Source: Phytophthora hibernalis
Lineage: Eukaryota; Oomycota; Peronosporomycetes; Peronosporales; Peronosporaceae
Reading direction: 5' to 3'
Assembly: GCA_012656075.1 (NCBI GenBank)
Contig: JAAKBF010000224.1
Coordinates: 310,001-374,000 of the forward strand
DNA: 64,000 nucleotides
Shown here: positions 53,003 to 62,609 of the stretch, one piece after another
Numbering within the stretch: the stretch's first letter is position 1
Layout of the letters: every line of letters begins with the position of its first letter
Translations under genes and position numbers: made by a program
Notes under the pieces: generated by a model
Seen by the model: the letters and a program-made list of their open reading frames with translations, nothing else
Told to the model about the DNA's origin: nothing
Databases searched by the model: none

Positions 53003-54750
53003 ATGGTTCGCGACAACGACCTCGACCGCACGTTCACCAACACCCAGATTTCGGGCTTCTACTTCAGACCGTGCCGTGACGAGTACGACGAGGTGATCCT
53101 CGAGTTGTTTCGCTGTCGTTGCGGCACGGTCCGAAAGCAAACCAATCAAAACGGGTACTCTAACTTGATGCAGCACGCGCTGCGACAGCATCCCGACCAC
53201 GAGGCAGTCATGCTTAACGCTACAACGACATAGACCGGGTTCTTGATCAGCTTCGTGCGGCACTCGTCCCAGAACCTCTACGCCTGGTTGGAGTGGGCTG
53301 TTGAATCCAATCTCCTCCTGTCTTTCTGCGAGGATCGAGTTGCAAGACGGTGAGATGCAAATGTTATATTCTCATTAGCTCTGATTCTGATTCTAATTCT
53401 GAATCTAAATGTTGCTGGGTTTACTCAGATACACGAACTTGGAACCAATATCGACTGAGTCGTTGTGTGCGGGAATGGAAGGTGTGATGCAAGTAGTCGA
53501 GCACAAGATCGCCGCTGATCTACCCAACCGCTTTGGTATCATATTTGACGGGTGGTCACACGCATCGGAGCACTATGTTGCATGGTTCGGTTGTTACGAG
53601 AAGAACGGCGTGCTCGTCACGCCGTTGTTGAACATGGCCCCACTCATGAATGATTTTGACGACGATCTGTCCGCTCGAACCCACCTCGAGTTTCTGGCTT
53701 CAATGCTACCAAGAGACTACGGGGTGCAGGTTGACCAGTGCCGTTTCCTGGTCGGGGATAACTGCTCGGTCAACCGCTTGTTTGCGGCTCTTTGGGGGTG
53801 CCTCTTGTGGGATGTACAAGCCACCGGTTGAGCCGAGCAGTTCAACAAGATATGGCGCAGCATGCAGAAGATCTGGCTGCGGTGCAAGCACTGATGATCA
53901 AGTTGCGGACACTTACCCAATCAACAAAGCTGCGGTACGAAATTGTGTACAGTTTGTGGCTGGATGTCGCAATTTTGGAAAAGCTAGCTTAATATTGTGT
54001 GTTCTGAATTCTATTGCAAAAGTTTGAAAACCGAGCTTCGACCAGTCATTCGACAGGATACTCGCTGGAGCTCCATATTCAATGTGGTGCAGCAGTATCT
54101 GGAACTGCTGGAGTTCTTGGATGTTGAAGACGACGACATCATGGAGGTGATGCCGACTCCAGCTGCGACAAAACGCCTCCGAACTCTTTTCAAGTATCTC
54201 AAGGACATTGAGAAGTCTCCCCAGGGTAGCGACGTCGATCTGCTTGATGTGCGTCAGTGTTTGACGAGCTCATTGCCGTCAAGCCACACTACAAGGCATA
54301 CCTTGGTACGTTGCGTTGAGAATTTTTATATATCACATTGCTAACAATTTATTATTTCAGGGCCTCGAGCGAATATTGTCCACAGTCCCGACTTCGAGGC
54401 TGGGTGCGTGCGCGTTCTGCGTGGTCGGCAGGACCGCCCGACACGAGCGGAGAAGGCTGCACTGTTGCCGTGTGCTAAGACGGTCGACAACGAAGACAGC
54501 ACCGATAACGAAGGGCTCTCCTTCGTCGAACGGATTCGGAAGCGCCGCCGCTTGGAGCAGTTCAAGGTGACGTACGAGCAGTTTAAGTCAATTCCGCTCA
54601 CATCAAATGTGGTTGAGCGTTTTTAGTGTGGCTCGCGTCACGCTTGGACAGAAGCGGCATGCGCTTCTTCCATCGACACTGGAGATGATTTTGTTTCTTC
54701 GAGAGAATCGTAGCTACTGGGATGCGAGCACGGTCGATAGCCTGAATTAA
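53003..54750 (+). pseudogene. hAT-family transposase with BED finger, frameshifted (copy 2)
   Basis: The start MVRDNDLDRTFTNTQISGFY at 53,003 leads to a BED-type zinc finger (LFRCRCGTVRKQ and NGYSNLMQHALRQHPDHE). A likely intron (GTGAGA at about 53,350 to TTTACTCAG at 53,428) precedes the frame 53,409-53,831 with FGIIFDGWSHASEHYVAWFG (first catalytic Asp region) and CRFLVGDNCSVNRLFA (second). Later frames carry RQDTRWSSIFNVVQQYLELL. A second intron may be about 54,306-54,360 (GTACGT to TTTCAG). The end is SNVVERF, then FSVARVTLGQKRHALLPSTL, the hAT dimerisation motif, to 54,750. A stop interrupts NVVERF-FSVAR by one base. It differs from the hAT at 35-36.8 kb. Confidence 0.75.
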
Positions 54751-55284
54751 GTTGGAATAGACTGGAGCATTGATGCATTGCATGCTTAGTGATCTACATT
54801 ATTTATTTGTTGCTGTTGTGCCTTGCCATAATTTATTTTCTCCGATGTGGAGGACCCAGCGCATAATTTATTTTACTACTCTGTGTCTACTAAATAAAAA
54901 TGCCATATTCGAGGCCCTGGCTACAAACCACATACCTGTCGTCTGGATTTTTGAAAAGGTAAAATGCATCCTAATGGTATGCATACCCCGGACTCTATTG
55001 TGTTTATTGTGAACCACAAGGCTTACCGAACACAAGTTTAATCTCGGCTTCAATTTTGAAGTGATCTCATTCAATGACGGCTCTTTAGAACGTAATCATT
55101 GGTCCGTGGCCAAGATAAATCTTAAAAACGGAGACAGTGGCCTTTTCAGAACTGCCAAAATATATATTTGTGGCGCACTGGATCCCGAGTGATGAGCAAG
55201 AGTTCGGGTTGTTTATAGAGCGGCCCTGAATTGGCCGTTTACCCTGCAAGCACAATTTAAATCTATAGAGTAGAGCAGTCACAG
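54751..55284. other. Spacer with one protein-like short frame
   Basis: At 55,031-55,192 (+) a frame reads FNLGFNFEVISFNDGSLERN, then HWSVAKINLKNGDSGLFRTA and ends in ALDPE. It looks more coding-like than its surroundings, but I do not recognise it and it has no start codon. The rest is AT-rich and featureless. Confidence 0.3.
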
Positions 55285-55534
55285 GATAGATTCACAACCA
55301 GGACCGCTGTTGAGCAACAGTGTGGTCCGTCCGCAGCCGCAATTGATCTGCATGTTAGGACACACGGTCGAGCATCACGCAGTGACGCCGTGTGTGTTTG
55401 GTGCATACAGTTGCATGATAATTTTCAGGATGGGTAGCTTGCAGCTACCTGTCATGAAGACTGCAGGTCAATGGTCGGGCACAAGGTGCTGGCAAACAGC
55501 AAAGTAATCGGCAGTCCGCTGCCCCACTGTGGGC
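55285..55534 (-). repeat. Fragment of LTR family L2
   Basis: GGGCACAAGGTGCTGGCAAA and AAAGTAATCGGCAGTCCGCT match 27,665-27,715. It ends at the boundary of Crypton arm 2, so arm 2 and this LTR were joined by insertion or recombination. Confidence 0.55.
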
Positions 55535-56081
55535 CCATACCATAAAATATCCGACCTAGAGGACCTAGCGGACCTATGTACGGTACACAGATTATCTCAG
55601 GATAAGCAATGTGCCAAAACGTTTAGCTGGTACTAACTTTTGTCGCGTTTAGGGAGACCAAATATGATGTGAAAATTCGAAAGAGTCTGTTTCCGCCTAG
55701 TTTATAGGCAGCAGGAAATGGCCTGAAGCGCCCTCTGGGCTGAGAAAATCGATCATTTCTATTTGTGTGGTGAATTCAACAATGAGACCCGATTTCCGCG
55801 ATCGTTCGGATAATTAGGCATCTGTTCGGATAACAAAAGGCTGGCGATTTCCAGTCATCACTGTTATGCGCGCCTATTGGTTGCTTTTCTGCCAGTAAGA
55901 ACTGTCACTTGCCCTTGGATAGACATGCAGCCAGCTAGTGGCTACTAGCCTCCCACTTTCTATCAAGCTGTCGCCGACGGTGGGCCCCCGTCCTCACTCT
56001 CTCTTTTTCACCGCTACTGCGAAGACGTCCTCCACAGTCTGCAAGTCCAGCACAGAGACCACAGTGCCTCTGACTCCCCTC

Positions 56082-56151
56082 AACGATGTAGCTCAACTGG
56101 AAGAGCGCAGGGCTTCGGCCCTGAGGTGTCTGTTCAAATCGGGCCATCGTT
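56082..56151 (+). tRNA. tRNA-like sequence, arm 2 copy (probable pseudo-tRNA)
   Basis: It is identical in sequence to 39,686-39,755 (inverted). Transcription from its internal promoter boxes would run toward the 3' end of the Crypton gene, antisense to it. There is no run of four T directly downstream, so a normal polymerase III stop is not seen. The perfect acceptor stem favours a recently functional tRNA origin. The 6-base anticodon loop argues against a working tRNA. Confidence 0.5.
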
Positions 56152-56302
56152 ATTTATCATGATGGGTTGGAGGCCACGACAAGGTCAAGCTTCAAGAAAT
56201 CGCTTTGATAGCCCGCTCTGCGATGGATTGCGTTTGTGTCGATGGTGCTATCTACGTGCTACGAAAGATAGGGTGTATGCATATGTGTCTCGCTTGATCT
56301 GC

Positions 56303-58339
56303 TTACTTGCTAACAACCTCGAGTACGTCTTGCGTGTAGCCAGGAGACGGGTCTTGAATTGCCACTGTGTTTAGCAGCAGACGATGGCGCTGGATGGCGG
56401 AGTTGAGAGCACCAGCGCTATGCAGTCGCTGGAGATGCTTGAGAACGGCGCTGGAGCCACAGGAGGTGATGCTGTGCTCGGACTTCAGGTACGTCAGCAC
56501 GGCCGCCTCAGCGCGATGACCAACCTCCAACACTCGATCACGGTAGTCTGCAGCGTCTTGGTTGAGCACGAAGCCGTCGGTGAGGAAGATCTTCATGAAC
56601 GCAACGAGCAGCTTCGCCTTGGACCGATGCTGTTTTGGCGCCCCCAGTTGCCAATGTGGCTCGTGCGCGTACCAGGTAAACCAAGTCGCGTACAGGTGCG
56701 TTACTGATGCTCTGCGCTGTTTCTTCTTGGGTGTACTCACTTCCGATGTGTCTTCGTCTAGCTGGCTCCTTTTGTTCGTAGCTGGCGCAGGATCGCCGTT
56801 CAGCTTTGCCTCAAGCATATTCATGCGAGCATCTTGTCGCTTGGAATTGTCGATAAGGTGTTTAATGACAACGGCTTGGTGATCGATGAGTATTCGCACA
56901 TGAATTGGACCTCTTGGTTTAATTTCGTGGTCGCTTGGTGGTGGAGCAGACTGAGATTTTTTTGTACAGGAAGCTGCCGATTCAACAAGGTGAGTCGACC
57001 ACGCGAGGAGGTCTGCCAACGAACAGCCAGCGAGTTCGACGCAAGATTCGAGGCGCTTCACAGCCGGACTATCCGGACTCAAGCCTTCAATACGAGGTAA
57101 TGACGGACGCCGCACGCAGTAAGGACGTCAAGGACCTTCTCGTTGACGTTGAAGCTCTCTGTCCCAAGCTGTGAGCACGTGGCGAACAGCGTACGCCGAA
57201 GCCTACCGATTGACTCAAGCGTCTCGGCGTCGAAGCTGGAGAGGCCTTGGAGCGGGACATCAGTCGTGGGTTTGTACCTTGGCAATCATGTGATCTTCTC
57301 TGCTGGTGTTGAAAATGTAGTTGAAGCCTTTGTTTATCGTGCTCAGGTTCCACGATCCGCGGTCGATTATCCAGCGCGCTGTCATCTTCTCGCAGCCATT
57401 GGCATGCTGAGCCCCGCCACGGCGGAAGGAATGCGACGTCAGCATGGCTGACGCACCAGCGGCTGGTGCAACGCGGTCAAGCACGCGATTGACATGCGCG
57501 TAAATCGCCGGCGTCGTGTCAACACGAGGAGCAGCGGCTGGAGTCGCAAGGCCGAGGGTTGCTGGCGGTGCGTTGAGGAGCTCAACGAGCGGCACATCCG
57601 GAGACAGCGTGACAAGAGTTTGCTCGGCTTGGGCTGGGAGATTCTCGATGAGCGCTGCGCACGGCGCGGCTTGGACGATCAGGGCGAGAGCGACGGCGAG
57701 CAGGGGCATGTGCCAAAGTCAGCGTCGGGGAAGAGCGACAACCCTTGCTCTTCGGACGTCTTCACGCGGGCCAGTCGGAGGAAGAATACGTCGGCGGCGT
57801 CGATGGAGAGGTTTCGTTTCCGGATCATGGACAAGTCTGACGCCCGGCCGAAAAGGTACCAGAGGAGACACAGGAGAGCAGCATCTTGGAAGTCACTTTT
57901 CAAACTTGCATTTCTATACAAATACACTGTCATGTTTTTTAAGTCAGATTTGGTATATGGCGGAGCTATCGATACAAAACCACCACCATTTCTTTTCAAG
58001 GAGAACTTATCAAGAGTCTTTCCCATTTTAAGCAGCCGCGATTCTAGCGATGCTCTGTGTATTTGAACATTGCTCTAGGAGCCAAATCTTGGCTTGACGA
58101 TAGTACTGCATTGCAGTGTTTCGTGCTAGCACTTTGCCCTTCTTTCCTTCGCTAAATGCAAGATACATACCAAACTTATCCATGACACACACAAAACTTT
58201 TTCCGCTCTCGTCTGCCTCTATGCATTTCCGTATATCCTCCTCCTCAACTTCCTCACCCTTCAGAAACTTGGAAAACGCAGTGATAGCAGTCACCTTTGC
58301 ACGTAGTGTATTACCGGACTGTAGTTCCTCCAAACCCAT
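56303..58339 (-). pseudogene. Crypton tyrosine recombinase, arm 2 copy
   Basis: Domains and catalytic residues are as in arm 1 (Arg in FGRASDL, His-Ser-Phe-Arg, Tyr in FNYIFNT). The C-terminal 270-codon frame (57,115-56,303) is intact here because the A run has 7 bases and reads SCTKKSQSAPPPSD, while arm 1 has 5 and is broken. The frame changes near 58,050, 57,707, 57,275 and 57,085 are the same as in arm 1, so the damage is older than the event that made the cores identical. One of these lies in a C run (CCCC where five would restore CPLLAV). A single amino acid differs in this C-terminal frame (Arg here, Cys in arm 1, in AVKRLES). Confidence 0.8.
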
Positions 58340-58617
58340 CGTAGTGGTCCGATAGTGGTCCGTTAACGGGATATATGAAAGTGAAACGCCCAACACTTGA
58401 CAATCGTAACAGCGCACACATATTTTACGTTTTTATCGTACTTGATACGTCCGATCGACTGGTTTAGACGACTCACCGAACCCTACCATATCTGATTGGT
58501 TGAAAGTAATTGTTATCTATCATATCATTGGCTGATATACATTTATGGGAATTGATTGGCACAATCCCTCCTGTACAAAAATTAAGTATGGGCCGATATT
58601 GATCATATTCATCCATA

Positions 58618-58962
58618 TTTCACACCGAATGGCGCCGTCTCTGCTTGGATGGCACACCCTCTTGTCGCTGGTGCGCTCGTCGACCCGGCACCTCATCACG
58701 AACTCTTGTCTTTTCAAAAATGACCAACACGAGGTCATTAAAATAAAGTGGTGAGTGTATGTCGCTTCTTCCAATCAAAATGTCAGGGGCTCTTCAAATT
58801 GATCGCTTTATTTACATTGACCTCTCTCCTTAAAACAATATTACGAAACGCGTTAAATTTAACCAAAACGGCCGCCGTCCACTGCTATATTTCACAATTC
58901 CGCCATCAGCCAATCACTTCACTCGTTTTGCAATCACCAGTCATAATCAATCGACCAAGTCA
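58618..58962. other. Presumed promoter region of exportin-4
   Basis: This is the only non-repeat sequence upstream of the gene. It is moderately AT-rich. I could not recognise a TATA box or an oomycete initiator with confidence. Confidence 0.3.
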
Positions 58963-61900
58963 ATGGAAGCTCTCGAGGCGGCGTGCGTGGCGCTCCATGC
59001 CGCCCACTGGCCCCGAGGCCGAGCGTCGTCGCGCAGAGGCCGAGTCCGTGCTGGAGCACTTCAAGCGCAGTCAAGCGCCCTGTCCGACGCCATGACGCTG
59101 CTGCGTAACGCGCAGACGCCGCCCGTCGTGCAGTTCCACTGCGTCGCCACCCTCCGCGAGGTGACGCTGCAGCGCTGGCCGTTGTTGGCGCTCTCGGACA
59201 AGTCGCAGGCGATGGACTTTCTCATGCAGCTGCTGCTGGAGCGCGGCGCCGCTTCACCCAGATTTGTGGCCTCTGCAGCGCTGCAGACGGCGGTTCTACT
59301 GGTTAAACGCGGCTGGCTGGACCGTCTCGAGTCGGAGCGCACTGCGGTGCTGCAACAGATGGGAGCCATGTTGCAGCCTGGCAACGCTATAGCCCACCGC
59401 CTCTTGGCCGCCAAATGGCTGCTGGCCTTCGTCACGGAGTTCTCGTCGGCGTCGCGGGCCAGTAATATGAACCAACCCGTGGAATTTCATACCAAGTCTC
59501 GACGTACTTTGGAGAAAAGTGGAGGGCTGAAGGACATTGTGGCAATGGCGGTGCCTCTACTGGAAGACTCGATCCGGAGCACAACGACGGCGTGTGGAGA
59601 TTCCGGTACAGCGGGAGATCTCCCGCCGGAACAACTGGAGCTGCTGGACTCGGCCTTCAGGCTTTGTGTGGAGCTGCTGAACTGGCATTTCGAAGACCCT
59701 CGTACGGGCAACTTGACGTGGAGCCTGTCAGTGTCAGCGAGTGATGGCGACGCGGGCTACCGGCCTGTGCTGACACCGCAGGCTTCATGGAGACCGATCC
59801 TAGTGCGACCGGATTTGATTCACTCGGCGTTCAATACGTACGCGTTTTTCCGGAACGTTGCTGCCAAGAATGAGACGCTCCTTCACTTGGCGCGACAGTT
59901 CCTCATCCAGCTGGCATCGCTGCATGGACCAATCTTTGAGCGTAAAACGGAACGGGTGCAGTTCTTGTGTGAAATCTTCCGCGGTGTCGTGACGGTTGTG
60001 CACAACCCGTTTTTGGATCTACTTGCGCAGAGCGATATCACTGGATACGAGTTGGCTACTCGTGAATTGATAGATTGTTGCCAATTGCTCTTCCGACTCG
60101 TGAACAATATCGGGCTTGAGGCGCTTCTGCAGGTTAATTCAGGACAGTTATTCTCTTCGTTTGTCGAGGAACTGGCCTCTCTTACCAGCAAACTTTTGCA
60201 TTCGGCACTTGAGCGTATCCAGCGTCATCTTCGTGAAACCCCCAACGAAGCTATTGATGAGCTCTGGGAGCTTGAAGGCGTCGATATACTTTTGGATGCG
60301 TGGGTAGCGCTTGTAAATGATCCGCTGCTTTTAGAAGCAGGTGAGCCCGGTTCCTCCAAACCAGAAGCAGAACAAGCACTGGTGATTCTAAGCAAGGCGT
60401 CAGCTCCCGTTGTAGAGCTTTATCTTCAGGTCCAGCTCGAGTTGTGCGTAGTGGAGGTGCTGGCTGATAAGGATGAAGATGAGGACGTAGAAGACAATGC
60501 AGCTAGTAGCGCGCGAGCAGTATGAGTTGGCTGCTGCACTTGCTAGGCTGAATTCATCAGTATCGTCAACCGTGCTAGTGTCACTCGTGCAGTCGCTGAT
60601 GACTAGCGTGCAGCAGGAACTGACCAAACTACAAGGTCGTGATGAGATGACCCCACAGCTCTCACAACTTTTTGAGAAGCTCCATTTCGTTATTCTCTTT
60701 GTGGGTCTCTTCCTTGCGGATGATTTCGAAGGTGAACGCCCTGGTATCCCGAACCGAATTCACGCCACGTTTCATGGCGTTACCTCGGCGGAGGCTTCTC
60801 CTGTGGTAAACCTTATTATGCTGGTCATGAGCCACGTGCTGGAATTTGAGACGTCTCGCCTCACACAAAGCCCAACGAGCGACTGTGTCAGCCCTTTTGT
60901 ATCAGAAGGGCTGCTGAAGACAATCACGCGGTTGTGTGCTACGTATCTTTCCCCTGATGTCCTTGTAAACTCAGGTGAGGTTGCACCAGCGCTACTGCAA
61001 GTTTTCGGTTTTCAAAATGGAGGACGTGCGGATGAGCTGTTGAAATTCCTGGTCCAGAAGGCGACTGTTTACCTGCTCCACTGGCCTACACAGCCTGTGG
61101 TCATGGAAAATCTCATTGAGTTCCTGCTGGTACTCTCCAACACGCGAGCCATTAACCCCGTACTGAGTTCTCAAATGTGGCAATCGCTGGTTCAAGCTAA
61201 TGCGTCGGCTGGATCATTCATGACTGCGTCTGGGGCTGGTAATGAATCTGCTTTAAACGTTGCTGTTGCCAGAATTCCCGCCAATCTCCGAGGTCGGCTT
61301 ACGGAGGCAGTGTGCCGAGCAGGAATGGCGTCAACGAATCAAAATATGCGAGCGGCCCACTTTCAGGCTGTCAGTCATCCAGTTGGGCAGCGGTTGCAGC
61401 AACTCATTACTCTACCGAACTTTGAGTCTAAGCAGACTGCAAATGATGTGCACGTTCAGGAAGAACTCAAGCTGATTGTCGAGATGTACTCGGGTATTGC
61501 GCGCTCAGCTGAATCGACCAGCCATACCCCCATTACAGCGTTCTGTCTACCTGCTTTGCCAGTCATTGTCAAGATTTTCCAAATTTTCCAGGGAGACTCG
61601 CAAATTGTGAATCTCATCCTCAATTTCTTCTGTCTGATGGTGGAGGCGCAGTTGTGCTACCTTTCTCCTCGTGATGCGCTGCAGGTGTACACCGCCAGCG
61701 ATGACCTCATCCGTACATACTGCCACCACAATTTGGGCAAGAAAAGCATGCTGGGTGATTCTGAGGAGGAAAGCTACGTCGATCTATTAGCACTTCTTAC
61801 ACTGCTATCGCACCTGGTATCGAAGGACTTCATTGATTTTCGGAGGATGCAACGACTGAGCAAGAGCAGGCAGATGCTACTCGTGCTTCAAGTGTTGTGG

Positions 61901-62550
61901 CTGATGTGGTGTTTTCGGGTCTACGTCGGGTGATCCCGCTCATGACTGAGCAGTTGTTGGCTTACCCGAGCTTGAGTAAGCAGTACTTTACGTTGGTGTC
62001 GTACATGGTCGAAGTTTACGCGGAAAAACTTATTTCGTTGCCAAGTGAGCTTTTCCAAATGCTGCTGCGGTCTTTGCTGGTTGGCATGCGTCACGTTTCG
62101 GTAGACGTGGTGCGCAACAGCTTCCAGGCGCTTGGTGAATTGGCTAGCTACCACTGGAAAGCACAGCAGGGCCAGCGGCCAGGACTCGAATCTCACCGTC
62201 AACAAAATCCGGATATGTTTATGGCACTTTTGCGCGTTATCTTCCGCGTGGCGCTTTTTGAGGACTTCAACCCAGTGATCCTGGATGAGTGTGCAGGCAC
62301 TCTCTACCCGCTTATTTTGATCGAGCAGGCGCGATACTCGGCGTTAGCTGAGGAAATCAGCCATGAACACACAGGTCTGGATGTTCCTACTCAACAACGG
62401 TTGGCTGCAGCGTTCGCAGAGCTGATCAGCTTTTTGTCACCTGGGGACATCGCCATGGGTACAGCAACGACCCGCAAGATGCGGATGCAGTTTAAGACAA
62501 ACCTATACGCGTTCGTGGCTGAGGTGCGAGGCTTCCTCCAAGTCAAGTAA
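58963..62550 (+). CDS. XPO4: Exportin-4, nuclear transport receptor (four single-base frame interruptions)
   Basis: Exportin-4 is an importin-beta-family receptor that carries cargo through nuclear pores with Ran-GTP. In animals it exports eIF5A and Smad3. Three frames (58,963-60,525; 60,497-61,933; 61,897-62,550) together give about 1,190 residues of HEAT-type helices, the usual length. Recognisable blocks are ASLHGPIFE, SELFQMLLRSLLVGMRH, YCHHNLGKKS, HLVSKDFIDF and the end GFLQVK, as in animal XPO4. The frame changes at CCCC 59,011-59,014 (one C too many), AA 59,073-59,074 (one A short), AA in GACAATG at about 60,494 (one A too many) and TTTT 61,837-61,840 (one T short). All are homopolymers and the protein between them is well conserved, so sequence errors are a good explanation. 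Gene-body GC is higher than in the repeats. Confidence 0.92.
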
Positions 62551-62609
62551 TGCAAATAATTAGATGGCTCTCTTGAAATCGATGTTTTGGAGTATTTGGA
62601 GTTTAACAC

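Larger units (their letters stand above)
55535..58617 (-). repeat. Crypton inverted-repeat arm 2
   Basis: This is the inverse of 37,221-40,326. The near-identical core corresponds to about 56,080-58,405. Outside it the arms diverge quickly. The outer end lies about 345 bases before the exportin-4 start codon. Confidence 0.9.
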
